DNA of 64,000 nt from Opitutus sp. ER46. GTDB lineage: Bacteria; Verrucomicrobiota; Verrucomicrobiia; Opitutales; Opitutaceae. The notes under the pieces are model-generated. The model searched no databases, was not told where the DNA came from, and saw only the letters and a list, made by a program, of their open reading frames with translations. A program made the translations under genes and the position numbers. Where the stretch lies: contig NZ_QAYX01000024.1 in NCBI RefSeq assembly GCF_003054705.1, positions 496,001 to 560,000 of the forward strand, in the 5' to 3' direction. Shown here one piece after another: positions 27,200-36,851 of this stretch (positions within the stretch are counted from its first letter, which is position 1; every line of letters starts with the position of its first letter).

Positions 27200-30100
27200 A
27201 TGAAGATCCATAGCAAACCCTTCGTACTCGCGCTCGTGGCGGCCGCCACGTGCCAGTGGGTACTTGCGCAGTCCGCACCGAAACCACCCGAGCCCGCGAT
27301 GCAGGCGACGGGAGCGGATGTGACGCCGACGAATCCTGCCACGAAGGCGGCGGCGGACGACGAGATCATGACGCTCACTCCGTTCGAAGTGACCGCCGCC
27401 AAGGATACCGGTTACCAGGCGACTGAGACCCTCGCCGGCACGCGTATCCGCACCAACCTGCGCGACGTCGGTGCCGCCCTCTCTGTCATCACCAAAGAGT
27501 TTCTGCAGGACATCGGCGCGACCGACAGCACCACGCTGCTCCAATACACCACCAACGCCGAAGTCGCGGGCACGCGCGGCACGTATGCCGGCTTGGGCAA
27601 CGGCACGAGCGTCGACGAGACCGGCAACCTGCGGTCTCCGGGCAGTGCGCAACGCGTTCGTGGCCTCGCCGCCGCCGACAACGCGCGTGACTTCTACATC
27701 ACCGATATCCCGTGGGATTCGTTCAACGTGGACCGTATCGACATCCTGCGCGGCCCGAACTCGATCCTCTACGGCCTCGGCAGCCCGGCCGGTATCGTCA
27801 ACGGCTCGACGCGCAACGCGGAGTTTCGCAATCGCGGCCAGGTCGACGCCCGCGTCGCCTCCTACGGCAGCGTCCGGACCAACATCGATATCAACCAGCA
27901 GTTGATCAAAAACGTCCTCGCCATCCGGCTCGACGGGCTGTGGGACCACGAGAAATTCCAGCAGAAGCCGGCCTTCGAAAACGACGAGCGCATCTACGGC
28001 GCGCTGCGTTTCGATCCGCAGCTCTTCAAGAACCGCTCGCTCCGCACTTCGATCAAGATGAAGTACGAGCACGGTGACATTGACGCGAACCGCCCGCGCA
28101 TCATCCCGCCCAACGACAGCCTGACGCCGTGGTGGCGTCCGGTGGCCGTGACGGCCGACAATCCGTTCGGCGGCATGGCCAAGACGCTCGTCAACAATCC
28201 GTACGACGTGTGGCGGACCGACAACGTCGTGGCAGGTGACGGCCGCGGCCTCGTCCAGTCGAGCTCGGCGAACTATCTGCCCTGGCTGAGTGACTTCCCG
28301 AACCAGCAGCAGCCGTACTACCTGATCGACGGCGGAACCAACCAGCTCTACCGCGTCGACGGCGGCTACATCAACACGTTCGCCCGCAACAGCAGCGGCG
28401 GCTTCACCGGCGTTTCGAACGGCATTCCGAACAAGCGCCAGAACGGCATGTTCTACGGCCTGGGCAATCTCTCCAACGTCGCCAACGCCACGGGTCGCGT
28501 GCTGCCCGGCGCGCAGTACGGCCAGTACCGCAACCAGTCGCTGCTCGATCCGACCGTCTTCGATTTCTACAACAACCTGATCGACGGCCCGACCAAGTGG
28601 GAAATGGAGAAATGGGACGCCTACAACATCGACTTCAGTCAGACCGCGTTCGATGACCGTCTCGGCGTCCAGCTCAGCTACGACCGCCAGAAGTACTACC
28701 GCGCCGGTGAGGCGTTCCTCGGCGGCAGCCCGACGCTGACGATCGACATCCTGAAGAACTTCTCGGACTTCTACACCAAGGGTCTCAATGGCACGACCAG
28801 CGTGCAGAACCAGAACCTGGGTCGTCCGTATGTGACCGGCGCCAACAACAACGGCGGCAACAGCTACTCGAGCGACCGCAAGTACATGCGTGGTTCGGTG
28901 TTCGCCGAATTCCGCGCGGCGGACGTCCTCAGCAACAGCTTCCTCGTGAAGCTGCTCGGCAAGCATCGCTTCAACGGCGTCGCGTCCGATGAGAAATTCT
29001 TCAACGAGTCCCGTACTTGGCAGATGTACGCCAACAGTCAGGCCTGGGCCGGCTACTGGAACGGCAACGACGGCAGTACCTCCGATATCCGTGACCGCTC
29101 CCCGATGGCGTTCGTTTACCTCGGCGGCCCGATCCACACCCGTTCGTCGGCCTCCGGCGCGAATATTCCGCGCATCACCACCAATATCACGATGCCGGAT
29201 ACCGGCGTGTACGCGATGGATGCGACCTGGCAGAACTGGGCGGTCGGTTTCGCCGATCCCTGGAATGTCCCGGAGTCCCTCTACCGCGTGTATAACGGTC
29301 TCCCCAATGCGGAGAGCACCACGCAGCTGACGCAGGCGTCGAACCCCGCGAACATGGTGGGCTGGAACAGCAATTTCCAAAACAACCTCGTCCGCTACAA
29401 TCGCGGCCAGGACCTGAGCCTCGTCACCGGCGCGCAGAAGTCGCTGCGGCAGACGACCTCCTATTCCGGTTCCTATCAGGGCTATTTCTGGAACAACGCC
29501 TTCGTCGCCACCCTCGGCTGGCGCTATGATCAGGTGAAGACGAAGGACGTCACGGCGCAGCAGATGCCCGGCAACCGCGGCATCCGCAACCTGTCGCCGG
29601 ATGTGTACAAGCTTCCGGATGTGTATCCGGCCAACCAGATCCTCAAGGGCCACTCCACGAGCGGTGGCGCCGTGCTGCACCTGAACCAGGTGCTCCCGCG
29701 CGATCCGCTGCCCTTCAACGTCAGCCTCTCGTACAACGAGTCGAGCAACTTCCAGGTCACGAGCGTACGCCGCGATGTCTATGGCACTCCGATCGCGAAC
29801 CCGTCGGGCAAGACCTATGAGTACGGCGTTCTGCTCTCCACCAAGGACAACAAATATTCCTTCCGCGGCGTGAAATACACGACCCGCGTCACCAATGCCA
29901 GCAGCGGGCTCAGCGACGCCTACGTGATCGGCCAGATCATCACGAACGGCCTCAATTGGCGCAATGTGTTCCTGTACCAGCTCGGTGGGTACGACTTCCC
30001 GTCGCGCGGCCAGGACTCGTACCGCAATCGCTGGACCAACGCGTATCCGGACCTCAGCGAGGCCGATGCGCTCAAGGAGATGAACGCCTCGATCACCGGC

Positions 30101-30955
30101 TGGAATAACATCCAGAAATGGCTGGCCGGCCGCGGCTTCTTCAAGGCGTGGAACTTCAACCCGCTCGGGCCTGATACTGCCCTCGTGGACCGCTCGACCT
30201 ACCTCAGCAATCCGACGCAGTACGCGCCTGATCCGCTGACGGTCTACTCCTACGCGTCGACGCAGCCGCAGGGCTTCACGGTCACGGCTGACACCGAGTC
30301 GACCGGCTATGAGGCCGAGTTCACCGCGAATCCGCTGCCGAACTGGCGCGTGTCGTTCAACGCTTCGCAGACCGAGGCGACCCGCAATAACGTCGGCGGC
30401 GCCGCGCTGACCGAGTTCATCAACTACCTCGATACGCAGCTCTATTCTGCGCCGGGCGTGCTCAGCCCCGCCGGCAAAATTCCGCGGTGGGGTGGCGCCG
30501 GTGCGGCGGTCGGCCCCAACGTCTACGCCCCGTGGCGCTCGAAGTACGTGCTCATGAAGCTGCAGGAAGGCACCGCGGCGCCAGAAATCCGCGAGTACCG
30601 CTACAACTTCGTCACGAACTACTCGTTCCGCCGCGGCTTCCTGAAGGGCGTCGGCGTGGGTGGTGCCTATCGCTGGCAGGACAAGGTGGTCATCGGCTAT
30701 CCCGTCAAGGAGGACGGCAACTTCGATCTCAGCAAGCCGTACTACGGTCCGTCGGAGGATGGCATCGACCTCTGGGCCAGCTACGAGCGCAAGCTCACCG
30801 ACAAGGTCAACTGGAAGATCCAGCTGAACGTCCGCAACGCCTTCGCGAAGGACGGTCTCATCCCGATCTCCATCGAGCCGGACGGCAAGACCTGGGCTTC
30901 GGTCCGCGTCAAGCCGACGCAGGAATGGTTCCTGACCAATACGTTCTCGTTCTGA
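27200..30955 (+). CDS. TonB-dependent outer-membrane receptor (large Opitutaceae type)
   Basis: A protein of 1251 residues from the ATG at 27200, chosen because it precedes a signal peptide (about 1-24, ending VLAQ). Near the mature N-terminus is LTPFEV (about 57-62) followed by AAKDTGYQATETLAGTRI, typical of TonB-linked receptors in this lineage and acting as the TonB box region. The plug domain (about 78-190) includes VITKEFLQDIG and the IDILRGPNSILYG motif. The 22-stranded barrel follows, and the protein ends in the aromatic WFLTNTFSF motif recognised by the BAM complex. No SusD-like partner is adjacent. The substrate is probably an oligosaccharide, given the divergent GH30 gene and the nearby GH35-like gene, but a siderophore is not excluded. 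Confidence 0.93.
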   Translation: MKIHSKPFVLALVAAATCQWVLAQSAPKPPEPAMQATGADVTPTNPATKAAADDEIMTLTPFEVTAAKDTGYQATETLAGTRIRTNLRDVGAALSVITKEFLQDIGATDSTTLLQYTTNAEVAGTRGTYAGLGNGTSVDETGNLRSPGSAQRVRGLAAADNARDFYITDIPWDSFNVDRIDILRGPNSILYGLGSPAGIVNGSTRNAEFRNRGQVDARVASYGSVRTNIDINQQLIKNVLAIRLDGLWDHEKFQQKPAFENDERIYGALRFDPQLFKNRSLRTSIKMKYEHGDIDANRPRIIPPNDSLTPWWRPVAVTADNPFGGMAKTLVNNPYDVWRTDNVVAGDGRGLVQSSSANYLPWLSDFPNQQQPYYLIDGGTNQLYRVDGGYINTFARNSSGGFTGVSNGIPNKRQNGMFYGLGNLSNVANATGRVLPGAQYGQYRNQSLLDPTVFDFYNNLIDGPTKWEMEKWDAYNIDFSQTAFDDRLGVQLSYDRQKYYRAGEAFLGGSPTLTIDILKNFSDFYTKGLNGTTSVQNQNLGRPYVTGANNNGGNSYSSDRKYMRGSVFAEFRAADVLSNSFLVKLLGKHRFNGVASDEKFFNESRTWQMYANSQAWAGYWNGNDGSTSDIRDRSPMAFVYLGGPIHTRSSASGANIPRITTNITMPDTGVYAMDATWQNWAVGFADPWNVPESLYRVYNGLPNAESTTQLTQASNPANMVGWNSNFQNNLVRYNRGQDLSLVTGAQKSLRQTTSYSGSYQGYFWNNAFVATLGWRYDQVKTKDVTAQQMPGNRGIRNLSPDVYKLPDVYPANQILKGHSTSGGAVLHLNQVLPRDPLPFNVSLSYNESSNFQVTSVRRDVYGTPIANPSGKTYEYGVLLSTKDNKYSFRGVKYTTRVTNASSGLSDAYVIGQIITNGLNWRNVFLYQLGGYDFPSRGQDSYRNRWTNAYPDLSEADALKEMNASITGWNNIQKWLAGRGFFKAWNFNPLGPDTALVDRSTYLSNPTQYAPDPLTVYSYASTQPQGFTVTADTESTGYEAEFTANPLPNWRVSFNASQTEATRNNVGGAALTEFINYLDTQLYSAPGVLSPAGKIPRWGGAGAAVGPNVYAPWRSKYVLMKLQEGTAAPEIREYRYNFVTNYSFRRGFLKGVGVGGAYRWQDKVVIGYPVKEDGNFDLSKPYYGPSEDGIDLWASYERKLTDKVNWKIQLNVRNAFAKDGLIPISIEPDGKTWASVRVKPTQEWFLTNTFSF

Positions 30956-30983
30956 CCTGACGAGTTCTGCCCCTTTGGGGAAT

Positions 30984-31021
30984 GCCCGGCCTCCGGATAG
31001 GTTTGTGGTGGGAGGCCGGGC
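30984..31021. terminator. Hairpin downstream of the TonB receptor
   Basis: Stem GCCCGGCCTCC (30984-30994), a 16-nt loop and the exact complement (31011-31021), 28 bp after the receptor stop. It lacks a clear U-tract and precedes a second hairpin at 31066. Confidence 0.6.
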
Positions 31022-31065
31022 TCGCTTCTTCGCCCGGCGGCTGAGCGCCGCCGGGGCCAAACAGG

Positions 31066-31105
31066 CCGGCCGGCCGGGTGCGCACCCGACCGGCCGGTCT
31101 TTTTG
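31066..31105 (+). terminator. Strong GC-rich terminator between receptor and response regulator
   Basis: Outer arms CCGGCCGG (31066-31073 and 31090-31097) and inner arms CGGGT / ACCCG around a GCGC loop, with one C-A mismatch, followed by TCTTTTTG (31098-31105). Confidence 0.85.
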
Positions 31106-31138
31106 CGGAGGGCGACGCGGAGCCGCCGCGCCGTTCGG

Positions 31139-31777
31139 CTAGTCGAGCTGGATGATGCCGCGTTTCACCGCGGCCAGGATTGCCTGCGTGCGGTCGGAAA
31201 CGCCCAGCTTCGCGAGGATGCTTTTCACGTGGATCTTCACGGTGCCCTCCACGACCTGCAGCGCGGCGCCAATTTCCTTGTTGCTGAGTCCCTTCGCGAC
31301 GAGCCGCAGTACTTCGAGTTCACGGGGCGAAAGCTGGGAGAGGACGCGCCCATTCATGCGCGTCGAGATTTCCGGCGGGATGTAGTGCTCGCCGTGATGG
31401 ACGGCCCGGATTGCCTCCAGCAGGCGCTCCAGCGCCATCTCCTTTACCACGAAGCCGGAGGCGCCGGCGGACAGCGCCTGGAACACTTCGTCGCCGCTCG
31501 CGTAGTTGCTGAAGATCAGCACGCGCGCGTCGGGAAACTCGGCCCGCAGTGCCCGGATGGTCTCGAGGCCGTTCATGCGCGGCATGCGCAGGTCGAGCAC
31601 CACCACGTCCGGCCGGTGCCGCCGGTACGCCTCCAGGGCGTGCACGCCATCGTCGGCTTCGCCGATCACCTCCATGTCGGGCTCGCCGCTGGTCGCGGTC
31701 ACGAGACCCATGCGCATGACGATGTGGTCGTCGACGAGGAGGATCCGGATCTTCTCAGCTGGCTTCGCTGGTTGCAT
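31139..31777 (-). CDS. NarL/FixJ-type response regulator
   Basis: A protein of 212 residues from the ATG at 31775-31777. The receiver domain (about 9-125) has the acidic pair D16-D17, phospho-acceptor D62 in VVVLDLRMP and K112. The C-terminal LuxR-type helix-turn-helix (about 147-210) includes LSPRELEVLRLVAKGLSNKEIG. It would be phosphorylated by the sensor kinase encoded just upstream, whose 3' end it overlaps by 23 bp, which suggests translational coupling. Likely targets are nearby carbohydrate genes such as the receptor or the GH35-like gene. Confidence 0.93.
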   Translation of the reverse strand: MQPAKPAEKIRILLVDDHIVMRMGLVTATSGEPDMEVIGEADDGVHALEAYRRHRPDVVVLDLRMPRMNGLETIRALRAEFPDARVLIFSNYASGDEVFQALSAGASGFVVKEMALERLLEAIRAVHHGEHYIPPEISTRMNGRVLSQLSPRELEVLRLVAKGLSNKEIGAALQVVEGTVKIHVKSILAKLGVSDRTQAILAAVKRGIIQLD

Positions 31778-34700
31778 GAGCGGGTTGGTCGGTTGGAGCG
31801 GCGAACGGGAAGGCCACGACGACCGAGATGGTGGTGCCCTGACCGGGCTGGCTCTGGATGCGGATGTCGCCGCCGATCTTGCCGGAGCGGCCCTGGAGGC
31901 CGCGCAGGCCAAAATGCCCGAGCCCGTGGTGCAGAACCTCCTCGGGGTTGAAGCCGCGGCCGTTGTCCGCGATCACCAACTGCACGTGCCCCGGCTCGTA
32001 GCCGAGCCGCACCGTGATCGTGCTGGCGGCGGCGTGGCGCACGGCGTTGGTGATGGCCTCCTGGCCGATGCGCAGAAGGTGGTGCTTCGTCGCCGGCGTG
32101 AGAGGCACCGGTTCGCCGGTGACCCTGACCTCCACCTGGGCGGAGCCGGGATTGATGAGCTCCGTCAGCTTCCGCAGCGCCTGGCCCAGTTCGGTGCCCT
32201 CCAGCAGCGGTGACTCCATGTTCCACACCGCGTGCTGCACCTCGTGGCGGGTGAACGACACCATGTTGCGCGCCACGCTCAACCGGGAGCGGACGTCGGC
32301 CGTCAGGCCCGGGAGTTTCAGCGTGGCATCCAGCTGCAGCATCAAACCGCTGAGCCCCTGCTGCAGGCTGTCGTGGATCTCGCCGGCGAGCCGGCCGCGT
32401 TCGGCCAGGGTGGCGGCGTTGCGGGTCTCCTCGTTGAGCTTCTGCATGGCCGCGCGGAGTTCGTCAGTGCGGTGCTGGACCAGTCGCTCGAGGACGATGT
32501 TGCGGGCGTGCGTGCGCCGGATCGACCAGCGGACGAGCGCGAGCACGGCGATCGTCGCGCCGAGCGCGTAAAGCGCATAGGCGTACCAGGTCCGGTACCA
32601 CGGCGGAAGGATCGTGAAATCGAAGGCAATCGGCGCGCCCATCGGCCCGTGGTTGTCGGTCAACCGCACGTCGAGGTGGTAGCGACCCTCCCGCAGCTCC
32701 GGGAAGTTGAGCACGGAGCCGTTGCTGAGCGGGGTCCAGTTGTCGTCGGCCTGGTTCAGGCGGTATTCGTACACCGGCGGCCGCCGGGAGGCGTACGAGC
32801 CGGCGAAGAAACGAAAGCTGAGGCTATTCTCGGCGTAGGGTAGGGAGCGCAGCCCCTGGAATGAGCCCGGTCCGCGGGCGAGTTCGCGGTGACTTCGGCC
32901 CCCGACCACGGTGGTCAGCACCGGCCGGAACGCGCGGCGGGTGTCGGGGCCGGTGCGGCGGTCGACGTGGTACAGCGACTGCCCGCTCGAAATCCAAACC
33001 TCACCTTCGGGCAGGAGCTGCACGAACGGGATGCGGTCGTTGACGATGTCGAACGAAGTCGTGTCAAAACGGTAGCGCTCGCCTTCGCGCGTGATGGTGA
33101 AGAGCCCGCGTTCGTGCGAGGCCCACAAGGTGCCGTTGTCGTCGGCTTGCAGGCGGGCGATCCAGTGCGGCGCCTGCTCGAGCAGCCGCTCGAGTTCCGG
33201 CGGGGCGTCGCAGATCGCCTCCGTGTCCTCGTTGAAATACACCCGCCCGATCGGCGGGGCGCTCAACACGACGATGCGGCCGACGACGCCGATATTGATC
33301 CACCGCGGGTCCGCCCAGGGGAACTGTTCGATCACCTGGGCGCGCGGCCGGCCGTCGTGCAGCGACAGGCGCGCGACGCGGTTCGGGCCGAGCTCGATCC
33401 AGATCGAAGTGCCGGCGCGGTGGACGACCGAGGGGTACCCGACGCCCGGCAGGCGGGGGCCCGATTCCGTCCAGCGCCCGTCCACCCGACGCAGCACGGC
33501 GATCTCAACCATGCCGATGGCATAGCAGAGGTCGGGCTCTACCATGACGAGCCTTGCGACCTCCATGGGGGTGATGATCGGGGTGAAGCGGCCGTCGCTC
33601 TCCACGGCGAACACGCCGCGGGCGTTGCCGATCAGCAGGTGCGGGCCCTGGGCCGCGATCGCCCACGCGCCGGCCGCCGGCTGGTTGCGCGTGGCCTGGA
33701 AGCGACTCGCGCCGCCCGGGGGGCCGGGGATCGCCTCGTAGAGCCGGCCGGAGGAGGCGACCATGACCCGGTCGTTCCATTGCACGACCTGCGGCCAGCT
33801 GATGGGCAGGCCGACGCGCTGGCCGAAGAGGCTGACGGCGGTGCCGTAGAGCAGCTTCTCCACGCCGCCCTCGCTCGCGATCCAGAGCACCCCGGCCTCA
33901 TGCGTCGCCAGATCGGTGATACGATGATACTCGGGACTGGTCAGCGACGTGGTGATCTCGCCGTCGGGGGTGGTCAGGTAGAGCCCGCGCCCGTTGATCG
34001 CGATGGCCACGCCGCCGTCTTCGAGACGGCACAGGGCGGACACCCGCTCGCCGTCGCCGTTCACCAGCTGGGTCGCCCATGGCGTCATGGTCGTGCCGTC
34101 GAACACCGAGATCCGGCCGTCGAAGGTGGAGAACAGGACCCGCCCGTCATCGAATTCGACCGCGTGATCGATGCTCACGCCGTCGAGCCGCGTCCCGGGC
34201 ACGCCCCGCGCGGTCTGCGTCGCGAGGTCGAGGTGCTGGATCTCGTGGTTCTGGGAGGAGACGTACACCTGCTCGCCGAGCGCGAACATCTTGGTGATGC
34301 CCGGGACCTCGATGAACGCGTGGACGCCAGTCGCGGGGTCGAGGTGGACGACGCCGTTCCAGCCGGCGAAGTACACGCCGCTGCGCGTCGAGACGATGTC
34401 GGAGAAGTTCGTGGCGAGCACCCAGCGGGGGTAGTGCGCCGGCACCAGCGGCCGCGGGCGGAGGGTCGCCCGGCGCGTCGGCTCCATCACGCCCCAGGAG
34501 CCGAGGGCGCCGTAGTACGAGCGCCCGTCGGGTCCCGTGACCACGTTCAGCATGGCGATGCCGGCGGGGGCGGGCTCCGCCAGGTCGACCCACGTCGCGT
34601 CATTCAACACCGCATACGTGCCCTGGTGGATCACCGCGAGGCGGCCGAAGCCGTCGAACCCCAGCTTGGCGCCGCGGGAGACGTTGCCGATTTCCTCGAA

Positions 34701-34895
34701 CGGGTAGAAGCGGGTCAGCGGCAGGCCGCGAATCGGGGCCGGCGTGGGGGCGGCGGCCAGCGCCGACGCCACGAGCAGCGCCGCGGCCAAGGCGCGAAGC
34801 GGGGTGGATCGCCGGGACGAGGGGAGGGCGCGGCCGGCTTCCCGCCGGCGGCTGGACCAGTCGCGCGCGAACGCGTTGAGGTAACCCCGGGGCAT
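31755..34895 (-). CDS. Propeller-domain sensor histidine kinase (Reg_prop/Y_Y_Y input, HisKA_3 output)
   Basis: A protein of 1046 residues with a signal anchor or signal peptide (about 30-48). A periplasmic region of about 600 residues contains repeated FDG-, WIASEGGVEKLLYG- and LWASHERGLF-type elements typical of two beta-propellers. A Y_Y_Y domain follows (about 690-765, with YEYRLNQADDNW). A membrane helix (about 770-790) leads to a coiled coil, a HisKA_3 dimerisation domain with phospho-acceptor H841 (GEIHDSLQQG), and a HATPase_c domain with N box GQEAITNAVRHA and G box DNGRGF. The layout resembles Bacteroidetes hybrid two-component regulators that sense oligosaccharides, but here the regulator is a separate protein. 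Confidence 0.92.
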   Translation of the reverse strand: MPRGYLNAFARDWSSRRREAGRALPSSRRSTPLRALAAALLVASALAAAPTPAPIRGLPLTRFYPFEEIGNVSRGAKLGFDGFGRLAVIHQGTYAVLNDATWVDLAEPAPAGIAMLNVVTGPDGRSYYGALGSWGVMEPTRRATLRPRPLVPAHYPRWVLATNFSDIVSTRSGVYFAGWNGVVHLDPATGVHAFIEVPGITKMFALGEQVYVSSQNHEIQHLDLATQTARGVPGTRLDGVSIDHAVEFDDGRVLFSTFDGRISVFDGTTMTPWATQLVNGDGERVSALCRLEDGGVAIAINGRGLYLTTPDGEITTSLTSPEYHRITDLATHEAGVLWIASEGGVEKLLYGTAVSLFGQRVGLPISWPQVVQWNDRVMVASSGRLYEAIPGPPGGASRFQATRNQPAAGAWAIAAQGPHLLIGNARGVFAVESDGRFTPIITPMEVARLVMVEPDLCYAIGMVEIAVLRRVDGRWTESGPRLPGVGYPSVVHRAGTSIWIELGPNRVARLSLHDGRPRAQVIEQFPWADPRWINIGVVGRIVVLSAPPIGRVYFNEDTEAICDAPPELERLLEQAPHWIARLQADDNGTLWASHERGLFTITREGERYRFDTTSFDIVNDRIPFVQLLPEGEVWISSGQSLYHVDRRTGPDTRRAFRPVLTTVVGGRSHRELARGPGSFQGLRSLPYAENSLSFRFFAGSYASRRPPVYEYRLNQADDNWTPLSNGSVLNFPELREGRYHLDVRLTDNHGPMGAPIAFDFTILPPWYRTWYAYALYALGATIAVLALVRWSIRRTHARNIVLERLVQHRTDELRAAMQKLNEETRNAATLAERGRLAGEIHDSLQQGLSGLMLQLDATLKLPGLTADVRSRLSVARNMVSFTRHEVQHAVWNMESPLLEGTELGQALRKLTELINPGSAQVEVRVTGEPVPLTPATKHHLLRIGQEAITNAVRHAAASTITVRLGYEPGHVQLVIADNGRGFNPEEVLHHGLGHFGLRGLQGRSGKIGGDIRIQSQPGQGTTISVVVAFPFAAPTDQPAHATSEAS

Positions 34896-34976
34896 GGTGA
34901 GGCCGGAAGGGTGCGCGCCGCCCCGGACGGCGTAAAGTCCGAACCCGGCTCCGGCGGTGCAGGGCGCGCATCCGGA

Positions 34977-35000
34977 GGCCTATTACCTAGGTGATAGGCC
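34977..35000. promoter_or_regulatory. 24-bp near-perfect palindrome upstream of the GH35-like gene
   Basis: The left arm GGCCTATTACCT (34977-34988) pairs with the right arm AGGTGATAGGCC (34989-35000) with one mismatch. It lies 107 bp before the GH35-like start and 82 bp before the divergent kinase start. It is a good candidate operator for the LacI-type repressor encoded two genes downstream, or for the response regulator. Confidence 0.6.
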
Positions 35001-35106
35001 CGCCTGTACCAATGGGCGTTTGCATGGCGACCGTCGCGGCGCCGTCATTTACGGCGCCAACCCCGCCGCGGCCGCCCCTGCCGTCGGTTCCCCAATCCCC
35101 GGGCCC

Positions 35107-36753
35107 ATGAAGAACCTGACCGTGCTCCTTTGTCTGCTCCTCGCTCCCGCATTGGCGGCGCGCGCGGACACCCCGCCGCCTCATTTGCGCGCCCAGGGGA
35201 CGGCCACCCAGCTCATTGTTGACGGCCACCCATTCCTGATCCGCGGCGGCGAGATCAACAACTCCTCGGCCACGAATCCGGCGTTCCTGGCGCCCACTTG
35301 GTCCCGCTACGAGGCCATGAACCTCAACACGCTCCTCGTCCCCGTTTACTGGGACCTGATCGAACCCGAGGAGGGGCGCTTCGATTTCGCGACCGTCGAC
35401 CAGGTGCTGGCGCAAGCGCGCGAGCACCGCATGCGGCTCGTGCTGCTGTGGTTCGGCTCGTGGAAGAACAGCATGTCCTGCTACGCCCCGGCCTGGGTCA
35501 AAAAGGACGTCAAACGCTTCCCGCGGGCCGAGGACCTGCGTGGCGACCGGCAGGAGATTCTCACGCCGTTCTCGGAGGAGAACCTGAAGGTCGATGCCCG
35601 GGCGTTCGCGCAGCTCATGCAGCATCTGCGCCAGGTGGACGGCACGCAGCACACGGTGATCATGATCCAGGTCGAGAATGAGATCGGGATGATCCCGACG
35701 GCGCGCGACCATTGCGCCGCGGCCAATGCGGCCTTCGCGCGGGCCGTGCCGACGGAGCTGATGGATTACCTCGCCGCCAATCTCGAGCACCTCGCGGCGC
35801 CGGTGAAGGCGGTCTGGCAGGGCGCGGGGGCGAAGCGCGCGGGCACCTGGACGGAAGTGTTTGGCGCCAGCGCCGCCGCCGAGGAAATCTTCATGGCCTG
35901 GCATTTCGCGCGTTTCACTGACGCCGTGGCGGTGGCCGGCAAGCAGGCCTACACGCTGCCGATGTTTGTGAACGCCGCGCTGATCCGTCCGGGACACCAG
36001 CCCGGGCAGTACCCCAGCGCCGGTCCGCTGCCGCACCTCTTCGACGTGTGGCGCGCCGCGGCCCCGAGCATCGATTTCCTTTCGCCCGACATCTACATGC
36101 AGGGCTTCATGGATTGGGCGCGCCGCTACAGGCAGGCCGGCAATCCGCTCTTCATCCCGGAGGCAATGCGCAGCCCGGAGGCTGCGGTGAACGCGCTCTA
36201 CGCCTATGGCGCGCACGACGCCATGGGCTTCTCGCCTTTCGGCATCGATTCCGTCGGCCAGCCCGCGGCCGACACTCTCAAGGCGAGCTTCGGCCTCATC
36301 GCGCAGCTGGAACCCGTCATTCTCGCCTATCAGGGCAAGGGCGCCATGGCTGGGCTCCTGTCGGAGGGACCGGAGCAGCGGCAGCCGCAGGAGGTGACCT
36401 TCGGATCGTACGTCCTCAACGTCACCTTCGAGCGCGGCACGCCGCCGGCTCTGGCCGACGGTTTCATCGTGCCGACCGGCGGGCCGACGGGGCCGATCCC
36501 GCCCTCGGGCGGCCTCGTGATCGCCGTGGGGCCCGATGAGTTCATCTTCGCCGGTACCTCGATCATCGTGACGTTCGCGACGAAGGAACCCGGCATGACC
36601 GCCGGCATCCTGAGCGCGGAAGAGGGCCGCTACGTCGATGGCACGTGGCAGAATGTGCTCTGGCTCGGCGGCGACCAGACGCACCAGGGCCGGCATATCC
36701 GCCTCGAGCCAGGGCGGTTCTCGATCCAGCGCGTGAAACTGTACCGCTACTGA
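35107..36753 (+). CDS. GH35-like beta-galactosidase (secreted, DUF5597-type)
   Basis: A protein of 548 residues from the ATG at 35107, chosen because it directly precedes a signal peptide (1-20, ending AARA). The N-terminal TIM-barrel part has PVYWDLIEPEEGRFDF (80-95), which is the GH35/GH42 entry motif, acid/base E192 in QVENEIGM and nucleophile candidate E352 in LFIPEAM. The C-terminal part resembles DUF5597. Family members release terminal beta-galactose from plant glycans, for example rhamnogalacturonan side chains. It is followed 98 bp later by a LacI-type repressor gene and then an SGNH esterase, so the three form a probable regulated cluster. Confidence 0.85.
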   Translation: MKNLTVLLCLLLAPALAARADTPPPHLRAQGTATQLIVDGHPFLIRGGEINNSSATNPAFLAPTWSRYEAMNLNTLLVPVYWDLIEPEEGRFDFATVDQVLAQAREHRMRLVLLWFGSWKNSMSCYAPAWVKKDVKRFPRAEDLRGDRQEILTPFSEENLKVDARAFAQLMQHLRQVDGTQHTVIMIQVENEIGMIPTARDHCAAANAAFARAVPTELMDYLAANLEHLAAPVKAVWQGAGAKRAGTWTEVFGASAAAEEIFMAWHFARFTDAVAVAGKQAYTLPMFVNAALIRPGHQPGQYPSAGPLPHLFDVWRAAAPSIDFLSPDIYMQGFMDWARRYRQAGNPLFIPEAMRSPEAAVNALYAYGAHDAMGFSPFGIDSVGQPAADTLKASFGLIAQLEPVILAYQGKGAMAGLLSEGPEQRQPQEVTFGSYVLNVTFERGTPPALADGFIVPTGGPTGPIPPSGGLVIAVGPDEFIFAGTSIIVTFATKEPGMTAGILSAEEGRYVDGTWQNVLWLGGDQTHQGRHIRLEPGRFSIQRVKLYRY

Positions 36754-36851
36754 CCCCTTCCCGCCGTGAGCAATCTACCCCTGGCGCCGACCACGAACCC
36801 TCGCTCGCCCGAAGCGCTGCTCCGCTTCGCTCCGAGCCATCCCCTTGCCCC

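Noticed and set aside
26960-31060. Very long open frame on the minus strand opposite the TonB receptor
   Set aside because: It mirrors the receptor gene codon for codon, is rich in Arg, Val and Glu as expected for the antisense of a GC-rich coding region, and has no recognisable domain.
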